DNA from: Chryseobacterium sp. 3008163
GTDB taxonomy: Bacteria > Bacteroidota > Bacteroidia > Flavobacteriales > Weeksellaceae
Assembly (NCBI RefSeq): GCF_003669035.1
Contig: NZ_CP033070.1
Location: forward strand, 3,906,001 to 3,970,000
Length of the DNA: 64,000 bases
Reading direction: 5' to 3'
Position 1 is the stretch's first letter. Each line of letters begins with the position of its first letter. The notes below the pieces were generated by a model. The model was not told the DNA's origin. It ran no database searches and was given only the letters and a program-made list of their open reading frames with translations. Made by a program: the position numbers and the translations under genes. This document shows, piece after piece, positions 10,201 through 18,035 of the stretch.

Positions 10201-10835
10201 CTATTTATTCCCCTTAAACGTCACGCCAAGAGAAACCACAGTTTTTGTAAACTGATTTCCGTTGGCAATATCTCCGTTTCCGAGAACGAACTGATAACCG
10301 GCTCGTGTGGTCAGATACACCGATATATTCTCCTTCGTCATGCTTCCTATTTTCACTGAAAAATCAACGCCCCCTGAATGTTATAAAAAAGATCACGGTT
10401 GAGCTTTCGGGGAACTTCGTATTGATTGACAATCCACATTCCGTCAACTTCATTGTACTGCGTTTGGGTGCTGGTTTCATCGGGATTGACGAGACTTAAA
10501 AAATACAAACCGGTTGAGAGATACGTACTGAAAAAAACTTTATCGTTATTGATCACATCATTTTGAACTAAAAAATTGAGCGTCGCATGATTAGACCGTG
10601 TTCTGTCGGCTAAGTAGCCAAAATTTTCAGCATGTTTTTCGCTGGTAAAGCTCAGTGCTGCACCCAATGAAATACGGTCATTAATGTATCCTCTCATATT
10701 AAGATGTATCGCAGGTTGATACTGTCGAATCGCAGGCTGCCATTCTACTCCTCCGTAAAATGCTATCTTATCTTTCTGTGCAAAACAGATGTTGCCGCTC
10801 AGTAAAAATACCAGAATATAAAGTGCTTTTTTCAT
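10201..10835 (-). pseudogene. outer-membrane-beta-barrel-like exported protein, one frameshift
   Basis: With one base restored the product has about 211 residues: a signal peptide (MKKALYILVFLLSGNICFAQ) and then alternating hydrophobic strands typical of small Bacteroidota outer-membrane or porin-family proteins (IAFYGGVEWQPA, GAALSFTSE, TLNFLVQND). The C-terminal strands (VYLTTRAGYQFVLG, KTVVSLGVTFKGNK) are in another frame. The break is at the C5 run 10370-10374; six C restore NIQGGVDFSVKIGS. The conceptual stop is at 10201-10203. The family is not recognised beyond barrel-like composition. Confidence 0.7.
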
Positions 10836-10970
10836 AACAAAGAATTTTAAGGTTCAACAGAAAAGAATGGAAAAATACTTTCTGAGAAAGATTTCATCAT
10901 CACTCTTTACTTATAAGACTTTAAAATTCTGGAAAGGTTGCCTTGGTTAGGTGAATTTTGTGGAAATTGG

Positions 10971-10998
10971 AAAACCTGCTGTGAGGCAGGTTTTATTA
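10971..10998. terminator. hairpin of the AACCTGC/GCAGGTT type
   Basis: AAAACCTGC (10971-10979) pairs with GCAGGTTTT (10986-10994). It lies in a 424-bp gap with no nearby gene end, so it may be a relic or a terminator of a lost gene. Confidence 0.5.
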
Positions 10999-11020
10999 TA
11001 GCATTTTGAATGTAGATGGC

Positions 11021-11076
11021 GCAGATTTTAAATCCGTGCCTTAGCTCTTGTAAATGCTCACGGATTGCAAATCCGC
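11021..11076. repeat. degenerate intergenic inverted repeat
   Basis: The arm at 11021-11038 (GCAGATTTTAAATCCGTG) pairs with the arm at 11059-11076 at about 15 of 18 positions. The rest of the 10836-11259 gap holds two hairpins and no gene I can support. Confidence 0.5.
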
Positions 11077-11225
11077 TAAATCGGGTTTTTATCTTTCTAT
11101 GAATGATGAAGAAAATATACTTTTTACAGAAGAAATGGTTATTGATTTTATGAAAAAGAAGATTTTTTCTTACATTACAAAGTTGTATTGAATGAGAGTT
11201 TGTTTTAAAACTTTTTAGATATGGA

Positions 11226-11252
11226 AAAACCTGCCAGAGAGGCAGGTTTTTG
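11226..11252. terminator. terminator between 11099 region and the minus-strand gene at 11260
   Basis: AAAACCTGCC (11226-11235) pairs with GGCAGGTTTT (11241-11250), with a 5-base loop and poly-T on the minus strand as well. It ends the gene at 11260-11884. Confidence 0.75.
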
Positions 11253-11259
11253 CTTATAT

Positions 11260-11884
11260 TTATTTTAAGCCATCATAAATTTCTAATGTCTTTTTAATAA
11301 TATCTTTTTCTTTCTGAGTTAACGTTCTATCATCGTGATATTGTTTTCCTTCATATCTTATTTTTGTAACTTTTGAAGTTGCAATTTTTTTTAATATTTC
11401 ATATTCACTTTCTTTGACTTGAATATCTAACCATTCCCAAATTCTTGAATCGTGGTCTCTTTCCCATTTTCCGCTGACATTAAATTTTTCATCATCAACC
11501 ATTAATATTGCATTGTTAATAAAAAGCCAATCTTCGTTAGTATATTGGAATTTTAATCTTAACCAATATTGATTGTCCTTATTTCCAATATATGGATAAA
11601 TAAAATTGGTATTTGCATATTTTGGTGTCCTTGGATCACTATAGAAAACATCTCCTTCGAAATCATCCTTATTTTTTTTGAAGTTTTGAGAGCTTTTAGT
11701 GCTTTATCTTTATCTTCTTTACTTACTGTAGCTACACTATCTTTTGAGCTTGCGTTAAATTTGAAATGTTAGTTTTAGCGTCATCTGTTGTACTTGCTGT
11801 TTTCTCATCATCACTTCCGTATGCGATAAAAATAAATAAAGCAAATATCGAAGCAGAAGCTAAAGTTTTTAGATTATTGTTCAT
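11260..11884 (-). pseudogene. exported protein of unknown function, two frameshifts
   Basis: The ATG is at 11882-11884, overlapping the upstream gene by 11 bp. After two one-base corrections (AAATTT at 11757-11762 and the A8 run of the coding strand at 11672-11679) it reads about 208 residues. It starts with a hydrophobic segment (LASASIFALFIFIAYGS), then a Lys/Asp/Ser-rich linker (NASSKDSVATVSKEDKDKALK), then a globular part containing YPYIGNKDNQYWLRLKFQY, WLFINNAILMVDDEKF and WERDHDSRIWEWLD. There is no lipobox Cys. Not recognised; the C-terminal part looks like a folded domain. It is co-transcribed with a membrane protein. Confidence 0.65.
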
Positions 11885-12305
11885 AGTTAAAAAATTTATA
11901 GTTTAATTGTTTTTTAAAAAGTATAAATGGTAAAATAAGTCCTAAAAGATAAAATAATAAGTCAATAATATCAAAAGTTCCTGAAACAATTTGAAAGATT
12001 TGAAAAATTTCAGAAAATATTGCAATTATTGGAATAATACATATCCACAAAAAGCTTTGTTTGTTAATAATAAAATTCCAAACAGAAATCATTAATGTAA
12101 CATATGAAAAAACCCATAGACCATCAGGTAATGAAAAAATGAACCATTTGGGAATGTTCGAAGTATACTTCAACATTTCTATTCTAAATTTAAAATTTAA
12201 AAAATCAATTCCTAGATAATTTAGCCAAGAAAAAACTTTTAAGGTTGAAACTCTAAATAAAAGGTAAATAAAAGTTCCAAATATCAACGCTATTAATGAA
12301 ATCAA
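11874..12305 (-). CDS. VanZ-like small integral membrane protein
   Basis: The product has 143 residues with about four hydrophobic helices (residues 2-17, 62-77, 85-110, 117-133). The order SLPDGLWVFSYVTLM followed by GTFDIIDLLFYLLG resembles the VanZ-like pattern, in which a buried Asp precedes the last helix. That assignment is tentative. The start is AT-rich and the 3' end overlaps the next gene by 11 bp, indicating translational coupling. Codon use is very AT-rich compared with hutU, in keeping with an accessory gene. Confidence 0.55.
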   Translation of the reverse strand: MISLIALIFGTFIYLLFRVSTLKVFSWLNYLGIDFLNFKFRIEMLKYTSNIPKWFIFSLPDGLWVFSYVTLMISVWNFIINKQSFLWICIIPIIAIFSEIFQIFQIVSGTFDIIDLLFYLLGLILPFILFKKQLNYKFFNYEQ

Positions 12306-12560
12306 AAAAATATTTTTCTCATATTTAGTTTTCGTATTTTTTAAGAAAAGTTAAATTTTAACATAAAACAGTATTCAAACATAGTATTGTTATATCCATT
12401 AGAAAATTCAAATATAATTAAACAAAATCATCGAAAATTACCATTTCCCGTAAACCAACAAAAAAGCACAAAATATTTTTTTCAAATCATTCTTAATCAA
12501 AACCTCCCGCATCTGCAAAATCTCCCAACCATTCATAAAACAAACCTCCCAACACCTCCA

Positions 12561-12708
12561 TTTCTTTAAAACAACCCTGTTTATAACTTCCGTAGTCCCC
12601 CAGAAGTCTCCTGCAAGTTGCGGGAAACCTCCGGAGGAATTCTTTGGTTTAATACAACAGTGTTTGTGAGTTCCGGAGCACTCCGTTGGTTTAAAATAGG
12701 ATTGTTTG
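12561..12708 (+). repeat. degenerate array with a ~42-bp period
   Basis: Related 23-mers start at 12561, 12644 and 12686 (consensus TTGGTTTAAAACAACAGTGT then TTG), spaced about 83 and 42 bp. Between them lie GC-rich self-complementary pieces such as CCTCCGGAGG (about 12627-12637) and GTTCCGGAGCACTCCG. Translations across this stretch have no plausible protein character. It sits directly upstream of the DUF6261 gene. Confidence 0.6.
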
Positions 12709-12735
12709 CTACAAAAGAAGTTTTTTTTATATTTG
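12706..12735 (+). promoter_or_regulatory. promoter of the DUF6261 gene
   Basis: TTG at 12706-12708, 19 bp, then TATATTTG at 12728-12735, an exact fit to the Bacteroidota consensus 33 bp before the ATG. The TTG is the last element of the repeat array, so the array may have supplied the -33 box. Confidence 0.6.
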
Positions 12736-12767
12736 ATTTCTAATTTATTAATCAAAAACGCAAACAG

Positions 12768-13466
12768 ATGAACATTGCACTCACTAAGTTGAGCACTAAA
12801 GACCTTGCGACTTTAGCTCAAAGAATTATTACCAACATTCAGTCAGGAAAATATCCTGTGATTTCCAACCATCCACTTACCGCAACTTTGCAGAATTCCT
12901 ACACCGAATACGATGTGGTCTACACCAAGCAAATCTACAGCGGAAAAGGAAAAGATGTTGCCACGGCAGACCATGAGAGGGACGTCGCCTATACCAATCT
13001 CAAATCTTTTCTGGACGGTTACCGAAAGTTGCAGTCGGCACCCAATTATCAATCGGCGGAGGATTTGTACGGTGTTTTCAAAACTTTTGGGCTTGATCTC
13101 GACCGTTTAAGCTATTCTTCACAAACCGCTCAGATGAAAAAGCTGATTGAAGCTTTGGAAAGTCAGGAAAATCAAAATAAAATTGGGCTTCTTTCTCTGA
13201 ACACGGCTTTCGCAGATATGAAAACAAAACACGAAGCTTTTGAAACTATCTTTGGCGAACAGGCAGAAGCCAATGCCAATCTCAGACAAATGACCAGCGC
13301 AAGCGCCATTCGTAAGGATCTGGAGAAAAACCTCAAAACATATATCAATTTGCTGACTGCCATGAAAGACGTTCCCGATTGGAAACTTCTCTACAGCGAT
13401 ACCAATGAGCTGGTAAAAGCAGCGAAAAATTCGGAGGTAAAACGGAAGGAAGAAAAACCGGAATAA
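12768..13466 (+). CDS. DUF6261 family protein
   Basis: The product has 232 residues, is cytosolic in appearance, nearly all helical, and rich in Lys, Ala, Leu and Gln with no Cys. The pattern (N-terminal ALTKLSTKDLATLAQRIITN, middle RDVAYTNLKSFLDGYRKLQSA, C-terminal helical hairpins and a charged tail KRKEEKPE) matches what I know as DUF6261, a family common in Chryseobacterium and Elizabethkingia with no known role. It has a clean promoter and terminator and is transcribed alone. It is flanked on one side by a 42-bp repeat array and on the other by three large palindromes. Confidence 0.65.
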   Translation: MNIALTKLSTKDLATLAQRIITNIQSGKYPVISNHPLTATLQNSYTEYDVVYTKQIYSGKGKDVATADHERDVAYTNLKSFLDGYRKLQSAPNYQSAEDLYGVFKTFGLDLDRLSYSSQTAQMKKLIEALESQENQNKIGLLSLNTAFADMKTKHEAFETIFGEQAEANANLRQMTSASAIRKDLEKNLKTYINLLTAMKDVPDWKLLYSDTNELVKAAKNSEVKRKEEKPE

Positions 13467-13474
13467 ACAGAAAG

Positions 13475-13500
13475 ACTCAGCGGAATGCTGAGTTTTTTGT
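13475..13500 (+). terminator. terminator after the DUF6261 gene
   Basis: ACTCAGC (13475-13481) pairs with GCTGAGT (13487-13493), followed by T6. Confidence 0.85.
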
Positions 13501-13524
13501 TGGAGTAATATGAAGTCGAGTCGT

Positions 13525-13656
13525 CGTCAGTTCGAGTGTTTTTCCAAAGGAAAAATGTATCGAGAAGTTTTTGAATGCGGACAAATTTTGTGCTTCGGTT
13601 CGCTGGTTCTCGATACATTTTTCTCTGTTTCACTTCGAAAAACACTCGAACTGACG
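13525..13656. repeat. large palindromic repeat, copy 4 of 6
   Basis: Outer arms CGTCAGTTCGAGT and ACTCGAACTGACG are perfectly complementary here. Inner arms TATCGAGAA and TTCTCGATA enclose a variable centre. Confidence 0.85.
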
Positions 13657-13684
13657 TTATAGTAAACAAACTTCTGAAACGGTA

Positions 13685-13815
13685 CGTCAGTTCGAGTAGG
13701 TTTTTGAAAAAAAACGTATCGAGAACTTTTTGTTTGATAAAGAACTTTTTTTTTCAGGTTATTGGTTCTCGATACATTTTTCTCCGTTTCACTGCGAAAA
13801 ACACTCGAACTGACG
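13685..13815. repeat. large palindromic repeat, copy 5 of 6
   Basis: Same arms as copy 4, 131 bp long, with a different centre sequence. Confidence 0.85.
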
Positions 13816-13841
13816 ATTTTACAAAAGCTTTCGAAACACCT

Positions 13842-13963
13842 CGTCAGTTCGAGTAGGTTTTTGAAGAAAACCGTATCGAGAACTTTTTGAATGATGCACA
13901 AATTTTGTTTTATACTCACTGGTTCTCGATACAAATTCTTTCAGAATTTTACTCGAACTGACG
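13842..13963. repeat. large palindromic repeat, copy 6 of 6
   Basis: Same arms as copies 4 and 5, 122 bp long. It ends 67 bp before the next gene start. Confidence 0.85.
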
Positions 13964-14030
13964 GTATTGTCTTACCAGATATTATCAACTATGTTGATGA
14001 ATGTTTGTATTAAAATGATATTTTTGAAAT

Positions 14031-14479
14031 ATGAAAATGTTTAAAGCCGATTTATATAAGGTGTTCGATGAGAATGGAAATCTTGTTGGTGAACAAATCT
14101 TAGGATCTACTTTTGGAAAAAAGAACATTTGAAAGTAGACGGTGAAATTTATTATCACAAGGGAATAGGCTTTTTCGGTCGGGAAACTTATTATAATAAT
14201 GAAGCTGGAAGATTGATGCTGAAAATAGATTCTGTGCACCAAAGAATATTTTATTACGGTGAAAAATATACTGAAATCTATTATTTTAAATCCAAGAGTT
14301 GGTATAACAGTTCGATTTCACTGTATCAATTTGAAAACGACCAACTGTTGGTGAAATTCAGACGAAGATACAATTTTCTAAAACCAATCTATGAGGTTCA
14401 GGTCGAAGAAAATTTCCACAATAAATTGGTTATTTTGGCATTTATATTTTATTATATCAAAGGCTATGAAGATGCATAA
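14031..14479 (+). pseudogene. small protein of unknown function, one frameshift
   Basis: With one base added to the A6 run at 14117-14122 the product has about 149 residues: MKMFKADLYKVFDENGNLVGEQI, then GKKEHLKVDGEIYYHKGIGFFG and RETYYNNEAGRLML, then many Tyr/Phe-rich strands ending in KLVILAFIFYYIKGYEDA. The Asp/Gly-Asn start and antiparallel strand pattern suggest a compact beta fold similar to phospholipid-scramblase or LURP-type proteins, but I cannot support that assignment. No signal peptide. It is followed after 16 bp by an NAD-binding protein gene. Confidence 0.55.
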
Positions 14480-14495
14480 AGAACAATATTTAAAT

Positions 14496-15254
14496 ATGAA
14501 AAAACTAGGAATCATCGGCTGCGGCTGGCTCGGAAATCACATCGCAGAACGGTTATCAAATCAATATCAAATTTTCGCAACAACTACGACAGAATCGAAG
14601 GTCGACGAATTGCAATCTAAGGGGTATCAAACAACCCTGATTAATTTCCCTAATGAACTAGATGGAGAGATGAAACAATGGGAAGCTGCAAAAGAATTAG
14701 ACGCCATCATTATCAGCGTTCCTTTTTCAGGAATAAGAGGTGTTCAAATTCCTATGAATGACAAACGGGAAAACCTGTTGAACTTCCTTGGTGATTTCAA
14801 AGGTCAGCTTTTCCTGATGAGTTCCACCGGAGTTTATTCTGAAACTGATCAAGACTTCACAGAAGATGATCAACCTGCAGAAAAAGTAGAAAGTGAAAGT
14901 TTCATTTTAGAAAAATCCCCTCAGACCAATATTTTAAGATTAGCCGGGTTGATGGGTGGTCAGAGACTTTTGAAGAATTACAATATATCCAATTTAGATC
15001 AGTTGGTCAATCATATTCACTATGCAGATATTTGTTCGGTCATCGAAAAAATGCTGAACAATCAATCGCAATCTAAAGTATACAATGTTGTTGCGCCCAT
15101 CCACCCGAATAAGGAAGAAGTCATCAATGCTCAGAAAGATTTACCTTATGATGGCGAAAGAACAACGATTGGAAGAACCATTTCTCCTGAGAAACTAATG
15201 AAAGAACTGAATTTTGCATTTCAATATCCTGATCCGAGGTATTTTCATTTGTAG
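14496..15254 (+). CDS. NAD(P)-binding Rossmann protein of the YeeZ/epimerase type
   Basis: The product has 252 residues from the ATG at 14496, which gives the usual N-terminus MKKLGIIGCGWLGNHIAERL with GxGxxG at residues 8-13. The upstream in-frame ATG at 14391 lies inside the preceding gene and was rejected. The middle segment LFLMSSTGVYS carries the Ser and Tyr of SDR-type epimerases, and the C-terminus (ELNFAFQYPDPRYF) matches short YeeZ-like proteins. It is probably cytosolic, binding a dinucleotide; substrate unknown. Confidence 0.75.
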   Translation: MKKLGIIGCGWLGNHIAERLSNQYQIFATTTTESKVDELQSKGYQTTLINFPNELDGEMKQWEAAKELDAIIISVPFSGIRGVQIPMNDKRENLLNFLGDFKGQLFLMSSTGVYSETDQDFTEDDQPAEKVESESFILEKSPQTNILRLAGLMGGQRLLKNYNISNLDQLVNHIHYADICSVIEKMLNNQSQSKVYNVVAPIHPNKEEVINAQKDLPYDGERTTIGRTISPEKLMKELNFAFQYPDPRYFHL

Positions 15255-15273
15255 ATTTTTTATGCAGGAAATT

Positions 15274-15436
15274 TTAACGCAAAGATTTAATTTAAAAACC
15301 GAAAAAACTTAAGGAGCAAAGGATTGAGGCAAGCCTCATTAAGCGTGAAAATTTGCCAGCTTCATCAAGTCAACTTGTTGACTCAACTTTGCTCTCTTCA
15401 AATATAATTCGATGGGATGAAAATCTTTGCGTTAAT
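15274..15436. repeat. 163-bp MITE-like element with perfect terminal inverted repeats
   Basis: TTAACGCAAAGATTT at 15274-15288 is exactly repeated in inverse at 15422-15436. Nested inside are GAGCAAAG (15314-15321) with CTTTGCTC (15387-15394), the hairpin TGAGGCAAGCCTCA (15325-15338) and the hairpin AGTCAACTTGTTGACT (15368-15383). No coding potential. It fills most of the gap between two plus-strand genes. Confidence 0.65.
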
Positions 15437-15507
15437 ATTTTTGTCTGATAAAAACAGAAGAATTTTATTATATTGTCTCATAAAATGACACCAAAATTGA
15501 TAAAATT

Positions 15508-15861
15508 ATGATAGCTGAAATAGAAAAATATATAGAGATTCAAAATAATATTGATGAGATTCTGAAAAATTCTCCTTTCAAAATGTCATACATCATTGAG
15601 AAATCAGGAATTAAAAAGCCTACTTTTTTCAAAAAACTAAAAGAAAAAAGATTCACACCGGAAGAACTTTTAGTCATTTCTAAAACGATTGAACCTAAAG
15701 AATGGAGAAATGAAACCAAAGAAGAAATTCTGGAATCGCTGAAACGTTCAGAAGAAGATTTTAAAAATGGAAGAGTTCATGATTACAAAGAAGTAATAGA
15801 AGCAACAAGGTTACGTTTAGAAAAACATAGAAATGAAAATTACAAATCATTAGAAAAGTAA
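15508..15861 (+). CDS. orphan antitoxin-like protein with an N-terminal HTH
   Basis: The product has 117 residues. Residues 10-65 form a compact helical domain (MSYIIEKSGIKKPTFFKKLKEKRFTPEELL) typical of a Cro/C1-like helix-turn-helix. Residues 75-105 (EEILESLKRSEEDFKNGRVHDYKEVI) resemble the toxin-wrapping tail of RelB/Phd-class antitoxins in Bacteroidota. No toxin gene follows; a terminator starts 14 bp after the stop. It may be an antitoxin without partner, an autonomous regulator, or one acting on a distant toxin. Start ATG is at 15508 behind a short leader. Confidence 0.6.
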   Translation: MIAEIEKYIEIQNNIDEILKNSPFKMSYIIEKSGIKKPTFFKKLKEKRFTPEELLVISKTIEPKEWRNETKEEILESLKRSEEDFKNGRVHDYKEVIEATRLRLEKHRNENYKSLEK

Positions 15862-15874
15862 TCACAAATACATT

Positions 15875-15902
15875 AACTCAGCAATTTTGCTGAGTTTTTT
15901 TA
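15875..15902 (+). terminator. rho-independent terminator
   Basis: AACTCAGCA (15875-15883) pairs with TGCTGAGTT (15888-15896), then a T run. Confidence 0.85.
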
Positions 15903-16038
15903 TCCCTCAAAAAGCATATTAAATTTCATTCAAAAACCTTTTAAATAGAGCAAATCTATGAATTTGCTATTCCGAAAGTCGATCTTTAGCTCTAACTTTA
16001 TTCTTTCAAATTCAAATTATTAAAAAAAAGAAAAATTT

Positions 16039-17667
16039 ATGAGTTCAGAAAATACAACATCATTCAAGGAATTTTTTAAAAGCGAAAACGAAATCCCCGA
16101 AGAATATAAAGTTCAGGAAATTCACCAGAGAGTTTATCTTTTAAATGGCGAATTGGTAGAGTGGAAGGGCGATGTTACAGAGATTTATTCCCCGGTCTGC
16201 ATCCGGACGGAAAACGGTTTAGAAAGAAAATTGCTGGGCAGCATTCCCAATATCGGACCGGATGAAGCAATGGAAGTGCTTGATGCCTCGGTAAAAGCCT
16301 ATAACAACGGCCTCGGCGAATGGCCAACCATGTCTGTAGAAGGCCGCATCAAATGTATGCAGAAGTTTGTCTATTTAATGATCAAAGAACGTGATCTCAT
16401 CATCAAATTGCTGATGTGGGAAATAGGGAAAACACTCCCAGATTCCACCAAAGAATTCGACCGTACCGTAGATTATATCAACCAAACCATTGATGCCCTA
16501 AAAGATCTTGATCGTGAGTCATCACGTTTTCAACAAGCGGAAGGTACTATTGCACAAATCAGAAGAGCGCCACTTGGAGTGGTTTTAAGCATGGGGCCGT
16601 TTAATTATCCTTTAAACGAAATATTCACAACGTTGATCCCTGCATTGATCATGGGGAATACGATTATATTTAAACTTCCTAAGCATGGTGTTTTGGCGCA
16701 TTACCCTTTGTTGAATGCTTTTAAAGAAGCTTTCCCAAAAGGAACGGTGAATACTTTATACGGCAAAGGTTCAGAAATTATCACTCCAATTATGGAAAGT
16801 GGTAAAGTGAATGTTTTGGCATTCATTGGTTCGAGTAAAGTAGCCAACGGACTGAAAAAACTGCACCCAAAAGTCAACAGACTTCGTGCAATTTTAAGTT
16901 TAGATGCAAAAAACGCAGCCATCGTTACCAAAAATGCTAATCTCGATATTGCCGTGAGCGAGATTATTCTCGGAGCACTTTCTTTCAACGGACAGCGTTG
17001 TACCGCTCTGAAACTGATCTTCGTACAGAAAGAAGTTGCCGAAGAATTTACAGCTAAACTAACTAAAGCCGTTTCTGAATTAAAACCAGGATTACCTTGG
17101 GAAAAAGACGTGAAGATCACACCGCTTCCCGAAGCTAATAAACCGTCATATCTCAAAGAATGCATTGAAGATGCTTTAGCTAGAGGTGGAAAAGTTCTCA
17201 ATGATAATGGTGGTTACAACGAAGAATCATTTGTTTTTCCTGCTGTGGTTTATCCGGTGAACAGTGATATGAAATTGTATCATGAAGAACAGTTCGGTCC
17301 TGTAATTCCAGTTGTTCCGTTTGAAGATATTGAAGAGCCGATTGAGTATCAGGTCAATGCAGACCATGGGATGCAGGTGAGTATTTTCAGTGAAGATGCT
17401 CAAGAAGTTTCACAGTTGATCGATCCGTTTGTGAATTTGGTGAGCAGAGTGAATATCAACTGCCAGGCACAGCGTGGTCCCGATGTTTTCCCTTTTACCG
17501 GAAGAAAAGATTCTGCCGAAGGTACGCTTTCAGTGTTTGATGCGCTTCGTTCGTTCTCCATCAGATCTTTGGTTGCTGCAAAATCTACGGAATCCAACAA
17601 AAATCTTCTGAACACCATTGTCAGAGATCACGATTCTAATTTTTTGAGTACAGATTATTTGTTTTAA
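16039..17667 (+). CDS. gapN: NADP-dependent glyceraldehyde-3-phosphate dehydrogenase (GapN-type aldehyde dehydrogenase)
   Basis: The product has 542 residues and belongs to the aldehyde dehydrogenase superfamily. The best match known to me is the non-phosphorylating GapN branch, which oxidises glyceraldehyde 3-phosphate directly to 3-phosphoglycerate with NADP+. The catalytic Cys lies in FNGQRCTALK at residue 321, and cofactor residues are in MGPFNYPLNE and FIGSSKVANG. The usual ELGGK motif, which carries the general-base Glu, is replaced by SLDAKN (Ser287, Asp289). The long N-terminal extension is typical of this subgroup. It stands alone and ends in a strong terminator. The substrate assignment is by family only. 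Confidence 0.8.
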   Translation: MSSENTTSFKEFFKSENEIPEEYKVQEIHQRVYLLNGELVEWKGDVTEIYSPVCIRTENGLERKLLGSIPNIGPDEAMEVLDASVKAYNNGLGEWPTMSVEGRIKCMQKFVYLMIKERDLIIKLLMWEIGKTLPDSTKEFDRTVDYINQTIDALKDLDRESSRFQQAEGTIAQIRRAPLGVVLSMGPFNYPLNEIFTTLIPALIMGNTIIFKLPKHGVLAHYPLLNAFKEAFPKGTVNTLYGKGSEIITPIMESGKVNVLAFIGSSKVANGLKKLHPKVNRLRAILSLDAKNAAIVTKNANLDIAVSEIILGALSFNGQRCTALKLIFVQKEVAEEFTAKLTKAVSELKPGLPWEKDVKITPLPEANKPSYLKECIEDALARGGKVLNDNGGYNEESFVFPAVVYPVNSDMKLYHEEQFGPVIPVVPFEDIEEPIEYQVNADHGMQVSIFSEDAQEVSQLIDPFVNLVSRVNINCQAQRGPDVFPFTGRKDSAEGTLSVFDALRSFSIRSLVAAKSTESNKNLLNTIVRDHDSNFLSTDYLF

Positions 17668-17690
17668 ACAACAATTGAGATATATTATAA

Positions 17691-17716
17691 AACCTGCTGT
17701 GAGGCAGGTTTTTGCT
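17691..17716. terminator. terminator shared by gapN and the truncated toxin
   Basis: AACCTGC (17691-17697) pairs with GCAGGTT (17704-17710), and T-rich sequence follows on both strands. Confidence 0.8.
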
Positions 17717-17719
17717 ATT

Positions 17720-17782
17720 TTATTTTTGATGTTTTTGGATTTTACTTCCATGTCTTATTGTCAAAACTATTTGTTTAGCCAT
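17720..17782 (-). pseudogene. truncated type II toxin remnant (RelE/ParE-like start)
   Basis: The ATG at 17780-17782 overlaps the end of the antitoxin gene by 8 bp, the usual coupling of such pairs. It reads only 20 codons, beginning MAKQIV, the common start of Bacteroidota RelE-like toxins, and then runs into unrelated sequence and a terminator. The catalytic domain is absent, so the toxin has been deleted. Assignment rests on position and six residues. Confidence 0.4.
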
Positions 17783-17999
17783 TCATCAATATCTTTTTGA
17801 AATCAGTACTGTAATGAACTTTTCCTTCGGCAATCTCATTTCTGGCTTCAGCAATAGCATTTTTTTCCTCTTCGTCAGTTATGTAAACTGATTTTTCAGT
17901 CTGAAATTTCAGCAATTGCAAAAGATCTTCAAGTCTTACCTTGTCGGTGATTGAATTGATTTGTTTGATAATATCAATCTTTAAATCTGCAGTATTCAT
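17775..17999 (-). CDS. type II antitoxin-like protein
   Basis: The product has 74 residues. It starts with a helical segment (MNTADLKIDIIKQINSITDK) and ends in EARNEIAEGKVHYSTDF, the short acidic and Lys-rich tail seen in antitoxins that pair with RelE/ParE-family RNases in Bacteroidota. It would neutralise a toxin by wrapping its active site and often represses its own promoter. The partner gene downstream is reduced to about 20 codons. It is now an orphan. Confidence 0.7.
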   Translation of the reverse strand: MNTADLKIDIIKQINSITDKVRLEDLLQLLKFQTEKSVYITDEEEKNAIAEARNEIAEGKVHYSTDFKKILMNG

Positions 18000-18035
18000 G
18001 ATAGCACTTTTAATTGTTCTATAAAATTATGAAAA

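Noticed and set aside
11099..11194. A 31-codon frame (start MNDEENILFTEEM)
   Set aside because: Too short and isolated between two hairpins; no supporting pattern, though a decayed gene end is possible.
12387..12569. A 60-residue frame on the plus strand before the DUF6261 gene
   Set aside because: Rich in Pro, Asn and Leu as expected from AT-rich repeats; no start context and it overlaps the array.
12438..12755. A 105-residue frame on the minus strand over the repeat array
   Set aside because: It runs through degenerate repeats and palindromes, with low-complexity composition and no homology pattern.
13527..13934. Long frames on both strands across the palindromic repeats
   Set aside because: They arise from the inverted repeats and translate repeated arms; not protein-like.
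13525..13963. CRISPR array
   Set aside because: Repeats are over 120 bp, palindromic and irregularly spaced, with no uniform spacers and no cas genes.
14391..14495. Upstream in-frame start of the NAD-binding protein
   Set aside because: It falls within the preceding gene and adds residues without the Rossmann start; the ATG at 14496 is standard.
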